In this document: piece after piece, positions 17,359-26,533 of the stretch
How positions within the stretch are numbered: the first letter of the stretch is position 1
Layout: the number at the start of each line of letters is the position of its first letter
DNA from: Bradyrhizobium canariense
Lineage (GTDB): Bacteria; Pseudomonadota; Alphaproteobacteria; Rhizobiales; Xanthobacteraceae
Assembly (NCBI RefSeq): GCF_018130465.1
Contig: NZ_JAFCKJ010000001.1
Location: 558,001 to 622,000, forward strand
Length of the DNA stretch: 64,000 nt
Direction: 5' to 3'
Notes under the pieces: generated by a model
The model's database searches: none
What the model saw: only the letters and a program-made list of their open reading frames with translations
Told to the model about the DNA's origin: nothing
Program-made: the position numbers and the translations under genes

Positions 17359-19478
17359 GACGGCTTCCCCCACCTCTTGTCGTACTGGACGAAGTTCGGA
17401 TCGGCGTTGTCGAGCTTGTAGCGGCCGATCCGGTTGTTGAGGATGCCGCCCAGATAGAGATAGCCGCGATGCTCGCGCATCGAGGTAATCATCGGATGGT
17501 TTTCGCCGTGCAGATCCCAGAACGATTCGAGGATCTTGCCCTGCTCGTTGAATTTGACCACGCAGCCCGTGTTGATGTTGGGGAATAGCCATTCGTCCAC
17601 CGGCACGCGCTTGGCCATGCGACGCCGGAAGCCGGGCATCTTCCAGGCGAGGTCGAGCGAGGGGCTGCGCATGCCGACTAGCGCCAGCCAGTAATTGCCG
17701 TCGGAGGCAAGATTGATATTGTCGGGGTAGCCCGGCAAATTATCCATCACCACCTCGACCTTGCCCTTCTTCGCCCCCGCGAACCAGTATCGCTTGATCG
17801 AGCAGCCGAAGGTCTCGGCGAACAGGATCGACTGGCCGTCGCTGGCAACGGCGATGCCGTTGGGGAATTTGAGACCGCGCAGCTCGGTACGTGTCGCACC
17901 GGTCTTGGTGTCGTAAGAGATGATGCGGCCGTTGCCGCGCGCCTCGAGGCCGTCGATAGGCCACTCGTCCATTTCGTAGCGGACGGTCGCCTCGGAAAAG
18001 AAGATGAGGCCGTCATCGGTGATGTCGAGGTCATCGGCGAGCCTGAGGCGGCTGTCGTCGTTGACCGAGCGCATGCTGCGGTTGGTCTCGTCGGTGGCCT
18101 TCTCCACGGTGCCGTCCGGTGTGATGCGATAGAGTCCCATGCCGCCGATGCAGACGTAGAGATTGTCCTGGCGATCGAAGGCCATGCCGAGCGGTTGGCC
18201 GCCGATATGGGCGAACACTTCCATCGTCTGATAGTCGGGCGCGAGAAAGCGCATGATGTCGCCGTGGCGGGAGCCCGCATAGAGATTGTCGTGGCGATCG
18301 AGAATGACGTCTTCCGGCGCCTCGATGCGGCCGAGGCCGACCAGCTCGACGTTGCGCAGCTTGTCGTTCTGCTCGAACGGGCCGCCTTGCCCGATCTCGG
18401 TCGGCGGAGGCGGCGGAAGCGCGTGATAGGTGGGCGCGACGTAGACCTTGCTGATGATGCGGGTGCGGTTCTTCTGCCAGCGGATATCGACCATTGCGGC
18501 GACGAGCAGGATGCCCGCCAGCGCCATCCGGTTGACGCCGCCGCGCGCGTTCATGGTCGTCAGGCCATTGGTGATCAGCAGCACGATCAGCACGCCGACC
18601 GCCGATTTGGCGACCGAGCCCTTGCCGCCGCCGAGCGTGATGCCGCCGAGCACGGTCGCGGTCAGCACGATCACCTCGAGTCCGACGCCGATGTCGCCGC
18701 CGACGGTGCCGAGCCGGGACGCGAAGAACAGCGCGGCGATGCTGGTCAGCACACCGCTTGCGACGTAGCAGAGCGCGATGGTGCGGCGGACGGGAATGCC
18801 GGAATTGTACGCCGAGCGCCGCGAGCCGCCGATTGCGGTGATGTGCCAGCCCGGCCGCAAGCGGGTCAGAAAGATATGGCCGAAGATGGCGATGACGACA
18901 TAGACCAGCGCCACGGTCGGAATGCCGAAGACGGAGCCGCCGCCAATGAAATCCCAGGACGGGATGTCGGGGAACGCCGACGCGATGGCATTGGAGTAGC
19001 GCTGGATCAGGAGATCGTAGGTCGAGCGGTAGATGATCAGCGTGATCAGCGTGGTGATGAAGGCGCGCAGCCGCAGATATCCGATCAGCACACCGTTGAC
19101 CGCGCCGAGCAGCGCGCCGCAGAGCAGCGTGGCGACGACCACCGCCGGAACCGGCCAGCCCAGCACGTCGAGCAGATAGAGCGCGCAGAAATCCGTCAGC
19201 GCGAAGATCGAGCCGACGGAGAGATCGATGCCGCCGACGATGACCACCAGCGCCAGCCCGAGCGCGATGAAGCCGATCTCTCCGGCCTGACGCGCGGTGT
19301 CGGCGAGGCTCGCCGGCGACAGGAAGTTGTCGATGGATCGGCTGAGCGCGAGGCCGATGATCAGGAGAAGGATCACCGGGATGGCGGTCTCGGTCCATCG
19401 CTTGGACAGGATTTCGCCGAGCAGATGATCGGGCCAGTAGCGGTAACGCAGGCTTGTCAGGGTGTCGCGCATCGGCAT
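17355..19478 (-). CDS. fusion: ribose-type ABC permease plus SMP-30/strictosidine-synthase-like propeller
   Basis: 707 residues. Residues 1 to about 340 are an RbsC-type permease, with VVIVGGIDLSVGSIFAL (the signature of the family) and about ten hydrophobic segments including IEVIVLTATVLGG-like strands. A Pro-rich linker (YHALPPPPPTEIGQG, about 350) leads to a 350-residue beta-propeller with LPGYPDNINLASDGNYWLAL. The propeller is in frame with no sign of sequencing error. RbsC C-termini face the cytoplasm, so the propeller is expected inside the cell. It is translationally coupled to the next propeller gene. An enzyme tethered to its own importer is the obvious idea, but unproven. Confidence 0.88.
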   Translation of the reverse strand: MPMRDTLTSLRYRYWPDHLLGEILSKRWTETAIPVILLLIIGLALSRSIDNFLSPASLADTARQAGEIGFIALGLALVVIVGGIDLSVGSIFALTDFCALYLLDVLGWPVPAVVVATLLCGALLGAVNGVLIGYLRLRAFITTLITLIIYRSTYDLLIQRYSNAIASAFPDIPSWDFIGGGSVFGIPTVALVYVVIAIFGHIFLTRLRPGWHITAIGGSRRSAYNSGIPVRRTIALCYVASGVLTSIAALFFASRLGTVGGDIGVGLEVIVLTATVLGGITLGGGKGSVAKSAVGVLIVLLITNGLTTMNARGGVNRMALAGILLVAAMVDIRWQKNRTRIISKVYVAPTYHALPPPPPTEIGQGGPFEQNDKLRNVELVGLGRIEAPEDVILDRHDNLYAGSRHGDIMRFLAPDYQTMEVFAHIGGQPLGMAFDRQDNLYVCIGGMGLYRITPDGTVEKATDETNRSMRSVNDDSRLRLADDLDITDDGLIFFSEATVRYEMDEWPIDGLEARGNGRIISYDTKTGATRTELRGLKFPNGIAVASDGQSILFAETFGCSIKRYWFAGAKKGKVEVVMDNLPGYPDNINLASDGNYWLALVGMRSPSLDLAWKMPGFRRRMAKRVPVDEWLFPNINTGCVVKFNEQGKILESFWDLHGENHPMITSMREHRGYLYLGGILNNRIGRYKLDNADPNFVQYDKRWGKPS

Positions 19479-19505
19479 TCCAGGACCTTGCAGGTTTCGG
19501 GACCT

Positions 19506-19533
19506 CGTCCCGGACGCGAGATCGTCCGGGACG
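19506..19533. repeat. intercistronic hairpin between binding protein and permease genes
   Basis: Perfect 10-bp arms CGTCCCGGAC (19506-19515) and GTCCGGGACG (19524-19533). It sits just downstream of the binding-protein gene, where such hairpins often stabilise the upstream message or attenuate readthrough. Confidence 0.65.
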
Positions 19534-19555
19534 TTTGGGTCTTGCGGCGCGACGA

Positions 19556-20572
19556 CTATTTCTTGAGGTCGCTGAGATTCCAGCAGGACGTCTGGCTGTC
19601 GGCGTTTTCCTTGGTGATCGGAATCAGCGTCGTATATTCAGAGCCCTTGATCGAGCCGGGCTTGACGCCCGACGACAGCAGCCACTTGATCGTGCCGGCC
19701 ATCTGCGCCGCCTGGGTCGGCACGTCGTAGCTCATGTCGAGATCAAACGCGCCGGACTTCACCAGCTCGCAGGCGCCCTTGCGTTCGCCGCCGCCTGAGG
19801 TCGCGACGAATACCTTGCCGGTGAGACCGGCTTCCTTGACGGCAGCTGCCGTTCCGATATCCATCCCGTCCCAGAAGCCGACGATGCCGCAGAGATCGGG
19901 ATTCTGCTTCAGCACGGTCTGTGTGATCGCCTTGGCCTTGGCGGCGTCCCAATCCGCGGCCTGGCTGGACACCACCTTGATTTCAGGGTGCTTGGCGAGA
20001 ACGTTCTCGACACCTTTCAGCGTGTAGGCGCTGGCGGCGGCCGAGAGCGCGCCTTGCACGATCGCGATCTTGTTCGACTTGCCCTCGCACGCCTTGACCA
20101 CGGCTTCGGTCTGGCGTTCGCCGATTTCGACCCAGTTGGCGCCGACGAAGGCCGAGCTCCGATAGGCGGAGCCCATGTTGATCTGGATGACGTAGATGCC
20201 TTCGTTCTCGGCGCGCTGCAGCAATTTGGCGTAGGTCTGCACGTCCGGATTGTGAACCACCATCACCGCCGGCTTCTCCGAGATCAGCGAGGTGACGGCC
20301 TGCGCGCCGGCATTGGTGTTCCAGTTGGCATCGCGGATCACGAACTTGACGCCGAACGGCTCGAGCTCCTTCTTCAGTCCGGCGTACCAGCCTTCGGTGA
20401 GGTCGAAGTTCATGGCGACCGGAACATAGGCCACGGTCTTGCCGGCCAGGGCTTCCTTGAAGGGCTTCTGGAACGGCTCGTCCAGGCCCTGCTGGGCCAG
20501 GGCCGGTGCGGTCATTGCCGCGAGAGCCAGTGCGGCCACGATCGCCCTTGTCGGGCTGCCGAAATACTTCAT
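19556..20572 (-). CDS. sugar-type ABC transporter substrate-binding protein (RbsB-like)
   Basis: 338-residue periplasmic protein with signal peptide ending ALALAAMTAPALAQQ. It has the type I periplasmic fold pattern: KTVAYVPVAMNFDLTEGWYAGL, VMVVHNPDVQTYAKLL and GIVGFWDGMDIGTAAAV. It lies between the two permease genes of the operon. The ligand is unknown; the linked propellers hint at a lactone or sugar acid. Confidence 0.9.
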   Translation of the reverse strand: MKYFGSPTRAIVAALALAAMTAPALAQQGLDEPFQKPFKEALAGKTVAYVPVAMNFDLTEGWYAGLKKELEPFGVKFVIRDANWNTNAGAQAVTSLISEKPAVMVVHNPDVQTYAKLLQRAENEGIYVIQINMGSAYRSSAFVGANWVEIGERQTEAVVKACEGKSNKIAIVQGALSAAASAYTLKGVENVLAKHPEIKVVSSQAADWDAAKAKAITQTVLKQNPDLCGIVGFWDGMDIGTAAAVKEAGLTGKVFVATSGGGERKGACELVKSGAFDLDMSYDVPTQAAQMAGTIKWLLSSGVKPGSIKGSEYTTLIPITKENADSQTSCWNLSDLKK

Positions 20573-20612
20573 TGCTTCCTCCTTGGTTGTGATTGTCGTT
20601 GTTATCGGTGGT

Positions 20613-21584
20613 TCAGATGTCGCCCTGCTGTGCCGTTTCTTCGTTGCGCGGGTTCAGGAAGGAGTCCGTGATGACGGCGAGCAGCAGCACCACGCCCTTG
20701 ATCAGATTCTGTCCGGCGTAGGAGATATCCATGATGGTCATGCCGTTGAGCATCGTACCGATCAGGAGTGTGCCGATCACGATGTTCAGGACGCCGCCGC
20801 GGCCGCCTGATAGCCCGATGCCGCCGAGCACGACGACCAGGATGACGTCGTAGATCAGCGTCGAGTTGAAGATGCGGGTCGGCATCGAATTGACGGATGC
20901 GGCCATCACGAGGCCGGCAAAGCAACCGATCAGGGCGGCGACGACATATTGCAGGACGATGATCGGGCGGGAGGGAATGCCGGTGACACGCGCGGCATAG
21001 GGATTGTCGCCGATCGCATAAATATAGGCGCCCCAGCGCGTCTGGCGCAGCAGGAAAGCGACGACGATGCACGCGATCGCGAACATCACGATCGACGTCG
21101 GAATGCCCAGAATGGTGCCTTGTCCGAGCCGCTCGAAGCCATCCATGCCGGGGCTCCATTGCACCACGTCGAGCTGGAACAGCGCGGCCTGCCCGAGACC
21201 GGCAAGGAGAAGGCCCGTTGCGAGGGTGGCAAAGAGCGAGGGGACCTCGGCATAGGCGATCAGCCAGCCGTTGACGAGGCCGAAGGCGATCGTCAGCAGC
21301 ACGGCGGTCAGCAGGGAGGCCGGCAGCGAGTGACCGTTCTGCACCATCTGCAACACCAGCCCCGGAGGCACGGCGAGGGCCGCGATCAGCGAGATGTCGA
21401 TGCCGCGTCCGATCACGACGATCGCCATGGCAAGGCCGAGGATGCCGAGCACGGATACGTTCTGAAGCAGCGTCAGCATGTTGTCTGCCGTCAGAAAACC
21501 CCGAAGGAAGATCGAAAAGACAAGGAACAGCAACGCGAAGACGGCGAAGACGATCTCCTGCTGATTGAACCGAAAGCGCTTCAT
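20613..21584 (-). CDS. sugar-type ABC transporter permease (RbsC-like)
   Basis: 323 residues, about ten membrane segments, with the family motif IVVIGRGIDISLIAALAVP and the loop VLGGIGLSGGRGGVLN. ATG 21584 (MKRFRFNQQE) is chosen over a longer frame that begins in non-coding DNA. First gene of the operon. A second, different permease lies two genes downstream, so the importer is probably a heterodimer. Confidence 0.9.
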   Translation of the reverse strand: MKRFRFNQQEIVFAVFALLFLVFSIFLRGFLTADNMLTLLQNVSVLGILGLAMAIVVIGRGIDISLIAALAVPPGLVLQMVQNGHSLPASLLTAVLLTIAFGLVNGWLIAYAEVPSLFATLATGLLLAGLGQAALFQLDVVQWSPGMDGFERLGQGTILGIPTSIVMFAIACIVVAFLLRQTRWGAYIYAIGDNPYAARVTGIPSRPIIVLQYVVAALIGCFAGLVMAASVNSMPTRIFNSTLIYDVILVVVLGGIGLSGGRGGVLNIVIGTLLIGTMLNGMTIMDISYAGQNLIKGVVLLLAVITDSFLNPRNEETAQQGDI

Positions 21585-22099
21585 GACCTGGTCTTTCCTG
21601 CGGGCGATGGATGCGCCAAATGTCTCGGTCTCGAACGGGCCCCGGCGGCGCAGCGGTTCGTGTGGTTTCCGCTCCGAAACGCAGCAATCACGAGGCGGCG
21701 CACAGCATTTGGCGCGCGCGAAGTCGCGGTCCTGCAAGCCGCGGATTGATGCTTATTCCTGAGGTTGAGTGCGCCGATCCGCGGCTTTTGCACGCGGATC
21801 GAGGCGCGATGACGTTCCAGCCTGCGCGTGCACAGCGCTTCTGTCGAGACCGCGTTCGTCCAAGGTCGTCGGCGCGCGAGATTCACGCTGCCTCCCCAAA
21901 TTTCCTCCTGGACCTTTTGGCGTTGTTATTGATCCAGGCGTGGGCTTTGCGCCCTTGTCGTCATTCCTAGCGCAGAGCGTGGCTGCCCGGAAAGGGGGCC
22001 GGCCAGTATTTCTGAGAGAGCGCTCGCGCGCCTTTTTCCGTGGGATGCAATGTCTTGGACCCGCCCGCGGAGGGAAGCGGGTCCAAGACGGTCGCAAGT
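21585..22099. other. 515-bp intergenic region
   Basis: No convincing gene. It holds the promoter of the ABC operon at its left end and a hairpin at its right end. Open frames across it lack ribosome sites and recognisable products. Confidence 0.5.
22052..22089 (-). terminator. hairpin downstream of the Liv-type binding protein gene
   Basis: Perfect 13-bp arms GTCTTGGACCCGC (22052-22064) and GCGGGTCCAAGAC (22077-22089). It begins 10 bp past the stop of the minus-strand gene at 22100. No T-run is adjacent, so it may be a stabilising rather than terminating structure. Confidence 0.55.
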
Positions 22100-23302
22100 T
22101 CACTTCACCAGCGGACAGCCCCCGTCCTTCAGCGGACGGAAGGCCTGGTCGGCAGGGACCTCAGTGAGCAGCTTGTAATAGTCCCACGGGCCCTTGGATT
22201 CTTCGGGCTTCTTCACCTGGAACAGATACATGCTGTGCACCATGCGGCCGTCTTCGCGGAGTGTGCCGTTGTCCGTGAATGCGTCCTTCACCGGCAGCTC
22301 GCGCATCTTGGCCATCACCGTCTTGGTGTCCTTGGTGCCGGCGGCCTGCACGGCCTTGAGGTAATGTAGCGTCGCGCTGTAGGTCGCGGCCTGGTTCATC
22401 GTCGGCATGCGCTTCATGCGCTCCATGAAACGCTTGCCGAAGGCGCGGGTCTTGTCGTTGAGGTCCCAGTAATAGGCCTCGGTGATGATCAGTCCCTGCG
22501 CGAGCTTTAAGCCCAGGCTGTGCACGTCGGAGATGAACATCACGATCGCAGCCAGGTTCTGTCCGCCGGCGACGATGCCGAACTCACCGGCCTGCTTGAT
22601 CGCGTTGATGGTGTCGCCGCCGCCGTTCGCCAGCCCGATGATCTTGGACTTGGAGGCCTGGGCCTGCAGCAGGAACGAGGAGAAGTCCGCGGTGTTGAGC
22701 GGATGCTTGACGCTGCCGAGCACCTTTCCGCCGGCCGCCTTCACCACGTCTGAGGTGTCGCGCTCGACCGAATGGCCAAACACGTAGTCCGCCGTGAGGA
22801 AGAACCAGCTGTCGCCGCCGTTCTTGACGATGGCGCTGCCGACCGTGTGCGCGTTGGCGTAGGTGTCGTAGGTCCAGTGCGCGGTGTAGGGCGAGCAGGA
22901 CTTTCCGGTAATGTCGGAGCTTGCCGCATCCGTCACGATCATGATCTTCTCGTATTGCTTCGACAGCTCCATCACCGCGAGCGCAGTGGCCGATGTCGGC
23001 AGGTCGATGATCATGTCGACGCCTTCGGTCTCCCACCACTTTCGCGCGATGGTGGAGGCGACGTCGGGCTTGTTCAGCACATCGGCGCTGACCATGTCGA
23101 TCGGCTTGCCGAACATCTGCCCGCCGAAATCCTCGATCGCCATTTTGGTGGCCTCGACATTGCCTTGGCCGCCGATGTCGGAATAGACCGAAGAGAAGTC
23201 GGAGAGCACGCCGATCTTGAGCGGCGTTTGCTGGGCGAGAGACGGGCTGATTACGAACGCAGTCAATCCGGCCGCTAACGCGGCACGCATAATCCGGCAC
23301 AT
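22100..23302 (-). CDS. branched-chain-type ABC transporter substrate-binding protein (LivK family)
   Basis: 400 residues, signal peptide ending FVISPSLAQQ. Type I periplasmic-binding fold: LKIGVLSDFSSVYSDIGG, DMIIDLPTSATALAVMEL and GDSWFFLTADYVFGH. Family members bind amino acids, aromatic acids or other small organics. No permease or ATPase gene is adjacent. The divergent acyl-CoA ligase suggests an acid that is activated to a CoA ester after uptake (inference). Confidence 0.88.
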   Translation of the reverse strand: MCRIMRAALAAGLTAFVISPSLAQQTPLKIGVLSDFSSVYSDIGGQGNVEATKMAIEDFGGQMFGKPIDMVSADVLNKPDVASTIARKWWETEGVDMIIDLPTSATALAVMELSKQYEKIMIVTDAASSDITGKSCSPYTAHWTYDTYANAHTVGSAIVKNGGDSWFFLTADYVFGHSVERDTSDVVKAAGGKVLGSVKHPLNTADFSSFLLQAQASKSKIIGLANGGGDTINAIKQAGEFGIVAGGQNLAAIVMFISDVHSLGLKLAQGLIITEAYYWDLNDKTRAFGKRFMERMKRMPTMNQAATYSATLHYLKAVQAAGTKDTKTVMAKMRELPVKDAFTDNGTLREDGRMVHSMYLFQVKKPEESKGPWDYYKLLTEVPADQAFRPLKDGGCPLVK

Positions 23303-23514
23303 GGCATTTCCCCCAAATTTTATCGTTGGTGCGCGGGGCCAGATTTGCCTCCCTGAAGCGTCAATTCTTGCGTAACGGCGCCGCGCTCGCCGCTGATTTG
23401 ACGCGGCCGGCCGCGCCGACTACGCTTTCCGCAAAGACAAGAAGCGCGTGAATGCCATGACCTGACGTGTGCTCAGGGCGGCGCTCACGCCAAGGACAAA
23501 TTCGGGGGACGGAA

Positions 23515-25128
23515 ATGACCGGCGACATCGCAGCCACCATCTCGAAGGCCCGCGAGCATTCCATCGGCGACCTCCTGCGCCGCGCAGGCAGCCGCGATCC
23601 GGGCAAGCTCGCGGTGAGCTGCGGCAATGTGAGCTGGACGTTTGCCGAGATGGACGCGATCTGCAATCGGCTCGGCCGCGGCCTGGTTGGCCTCGGCGTG
23701 AAAAAGGGTGACCGTCTCGCCGTGCTCTCGCGCAATTCGCACGCCTTTGCGGCGCTTCGGTTCGCGTTGGCGCGGATCGGCGCGGTGCTGGTGCCGATCA
23801 ACTTCATGCTCAATCCGGACGAGATCAATTTCATCCTGAAAAGCTCCGGCGCAAAGCTGCTTGCGGCCGGTCCTGATTTCGTCGAGCCGGCGAAGGCCGC
23901 TTCGGCCAAGGATTGCGCGGTCGAGAAGATGATCTGGCTGCCGGGTGAGGATCCGACGTCCGCGCCCGGGGGCCTCACCACCTTCGACGATCTGCTCAGC
24001 CCCGATGGCTCGTACCTCGAGGCGTCCGTCGACAGCCGCGATCTCGCGCAGATCGTCTACACCAGCGGCACGGAGTCGCTGCCCAAGGGCGCGATGCTGA
24101 CCCATGAAGCGGTGATGTGGCAGTATGTCAGCTGCATCATCGACGGCGGCATGAGCGTGGATGACAAATTCCTGCACGCGCTGCCGCTCTATCATTGCGC
24201 GCAGCTCGACGTGTTCCTGGGGCCGCAAGTCTATCTCGGCGCCTCCGGCGTGATCACGGGCAAGCCGACCGCCGACAACATTCTGTCATTGATCCAGACG
24301 CACAAGATCACGTCGTTCTTCGCGCCGCCGACGATCTGGATCGCGATGCTGCGCTCGCCCAATTTCGACAAGACGGATTTGTCGACCTTGCAGAAGGGCT
24401 ATTACGGCGCCTCGATCATGCCGGTGGAGGTGCTGCTCGAGCTCCAGCGCCGCCTGCCCAGCGTGAAGTTCTGGAATTTCTACGGCCAGACCGAGATCGC
24501 GCCGCTCGCGACCGTGCTGGGCCCTGCGGACCAGCTGCGCAAGGCCGGCTCGGCGGGCAAGCCCGTGCTCAATGTCGAGACCCGCGTGGTCAATACTTCG
24601 ATGGAGGATGTGAAGGTTGGCGAGGTGGGCGAGATCGTGCACCGCTCGCCGCATCTGCTCTCCGGCTATTACAACGATCCCGTCAAGACGGCGGCGGCGT
24701 TCTCCGGCGGCTGGTTTCACTCCGGCGATCTCGCCACCGTCGATGAAGAGGGCCACATCACCGTGGTCGATCGCGTCAAGGACATGATCAAGACCGGTGG
24801 CGAGAACGTCGCGAGCCGCGAGGTCGAGGAGATGGTCTATCGCATCCCTGCAGTGTCCGAGGTTGCGGTGGTAGGCCTGCCCGATCCGCGCTGGATCGAG
24901 GCGGTGACTGCGATCGTCGTGGTCAAAAGCGGCGAGAAGCTCGACGAGGAGTCCGTCATCAAGCATTGCGCCGGCCAGATGGCGCATTTCAAGGTGCCCA
25001 AGCGCGTCATCTTCGTCGATGCCCTGCCCAAGAACCCGAGCGGCAAGCTGCTCAAGCGCGAGCTGCGCCAGCGCTTCGTCGGCGGCGAAACACTCGACAA
25101 GGCGATCCAGAAGAATTTTGGGACGTGA
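23515..25128 (+). CDS. AMP-binding acyl-CoA synthetase (fatty-acid/aryl-CoA ligase)
   Basis: 537 residues, ANL superfamily. The AMP-binding P-loop is YTSGTESLPKGAMLTH (about residue 180), followed by NFYGQTEIAPLATV, the GWFHSGDLA motif with its Asp, DRVKDMIKTGGENV, and the catalytic Lys in PKNPSGKLLKRELRQRF. ATG 23515 follows GGGGGACGG. It uses ATP to make an acyl-AMP and then the CoA thioester. Chain type is not readable from sequence. Divergent from a Liv-type binding protein, convergent with an MFS gene 10 bp away. Confidence 0.88.
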   Translation: MTGDIAATISKAREHSIGDLLRRAGSRDPGKLAVSCGNVSWTFAEMDAICNRLGRGLVGLGVKKGDRLAVLSRNSHAFAALRFALARIGAVLVPINFMLNPDEINFILKSSGAKLLAAGPDFVEPAKAASAKDCAVEKMIWLPGEDPTSAPGGLTTFDDLLSPDGSYLEASVDSRDLAQIVYTSGTESLPKGAMLTHEAVMWQYVSCIIDGGMSVDDKFLHALPLYHCAQLDVFLGPQVYLGASGVITGKPTADNILSLIQTHKITSFFAPPTIWIAMLRSPNFDKTDLSTLQKGYYGASIMPVEVLLELQRRLPSVKFWNFYGQTEIAPLATVLGPADQLRKAGSAGKPVLNVETRVVNTSMEDVKVGEVGEIVHRSPHLLSGYYNDPVKTAAAFSGGWFHSGDLATVDEEGHITVVDRVKDMIKTGGENVASREVEEMVYRIPAVSEVAVVGLPDPRWIEAVTAIVVVKSGEKLDEESVIKHCAGQMAHFKVPKRVIFVDALPKNPSGKLLKRELRQRFVGGETLDKAIQKNFGT

Positions 25129-25138
25129 AGTTCGCGGC

Positions 25139-26350
25139 TCAATACTTCTTCACGGCCGCGCCGAACGCCAGCCACAGCGCCATCGAGGCGAGCCCGAAGC
25201 CGCCGAGCAGCAGGAAGGTCGGGCCGTAGCCGATCCATTGCGCGATCCAGCCGCCAAGCGCGGGACTGAGGCTCGCGCCGATGCCTTGCACGGTGATCAC
25301 GGCGCCCTGGCCGAGATTGATGCGGCCGCTGCCGTTGAGCGAGCGCGCCACCATGCCGGGGACGGCAACCGTCTGGAGCCCGGTGCCGATGCCGTCGAGC
25401 ACCTGCATCGGCACGACGCCCCACCATCCCGTGACGAAGAAGGCGAGCACGCCGCGGATGGGCAGGAACATGAAAGAGACGAGGATAACGGGCCAATAGT
25501 TGCGCTTGCTCGCCGCCTTCATTGCGATCAGCGACGTGATAATCATCACGCCCTGCGCGATCACGACGGTGGTCGCGACGAAGCTCGGGCCGTTGGCCTG
25601 GCCTTCGGCGACCGCCGCCAGGCCATAGAGCGGCACGATGGCGGCATTGCCGAGATGGAATAACGCGAGCGCCAGTGCCAGGACGAGCAGTGCGCGGTGC
25701 TTCAGCAGCATCGTGAGCGCATCCGGCGCGCTGTCGAAATCGTCCTCCTTGCTGCCGCGCGCGGCGCGATCGTCGATCGCCTTGGCCGGGATCATCATCA
25801 CGCAGGCGATCGCAATGGCGCCGAACATTGCCGCCAGCACGAACACGGCGAAATAACCGTATTTGTAGCCGAGATAGCCCGACAGCGCTGCGCCGACCAT
25901 GTTGCCGGCGTGGTTGAACGCCTGGTTGCGGCCGTTGAGCGCGTTGAAGCCCTTCTGCTTGGCGATGCCGAGCGTGATGCCGGTTACCGCCGGCACGATC
26001 GCGGCGCTCGCCAGCGATTGTGCGACCTGCGAGAACGTCACTGCCCAGAAATTCTGCGAGATCAGGATGATCGCGGACGCGAGCACTACGCAGATGCCGG
26101 GAATGACGACCCACATGCGCTTGTTGCGGCTGGAATCGATGAAGCCGCCGATCGGCGTCGTGATCAGCATGCCCGCGACATTGCCGATCGTCATCGCGGT
26201 GCCGATCAACCCGCTCGCCCAGCCGCGCTCCTGGAGGAAGACGCCGACGAAAGGGCCGATGCCCGACTGCATGTCGGCCATGAAGAAGTTGAGAGCGAAC
26301 AGGGGCCAGATACGGGACGAGGAGGGGGGCCGCGATGTCATCGATACCAA
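25139..26350 (-). CDS. MFS transporter
   Basis: 403 residues, twelve hydrophobic segments. The loop between helices 2 and 3 is PIGGFIDSSRNKRMWV, a variant of the usual MFS G-x-x-x-D-R/K-x-G-R/K motif. A longer charged loop (DDRAARGSKEDDFDSAPDA) splits the two halves. The substrate is not predictable. The final residues (GAAVKKY) are 10 bp from the end of the convergent acyl-CoA ligase. Confidence 0.88.
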   Translation of the reverse strand: MVSMTSRPPSSSRIWPLFALNFFMADMQSGIGPFVGVFLQERGWASGLIGTAMTIGNVAGMLITTPIGGFIDSSRNKRMWVVIPGICVVLASAIILISQNFWAVTFSQVAQSLASAAIVPAVTGITLGIAKQKGFNALNGRNQAFNHAGNMVGAALSGYLGYKYGYFAVFVLAAMFGAIAIACVMMIPAKAIDDRAARGSKEDDFDSAPDALTMLLKHRALLVLALALALFHLGNAAIVPLYGLAAVAEGQANGPSFVATTVVIAQGVMIITSLIAMKAASKRNYWPVILVSFMFLPIRGVLAFFVTGWWGVVPMQVLDGIGTGLQTVAVPGMVARSLNGSGRINLGQGAVITVQGIGASLSPALGGWIAQWIGYGPTFLLLGGFGLASMALWLAFGAAVKKY

Positions 26351-26533
26351 AACGTGGTCTCAGCCGGAATCCGGCGGGTGGGACATGATCCTTTCGGCCA
26401 ATCGTTCTGGCGCGGACGAGAATTTAACGAGCGCTGATCGGGTTGGTTCCAGGCGTTGCCCGGGCGGTGGGGCCTTGCGGTCATGGCCAGCCAGTCCTTA
26501 TTGAAGTTGGATCGTCTCTGTTGGGAGTACGGC

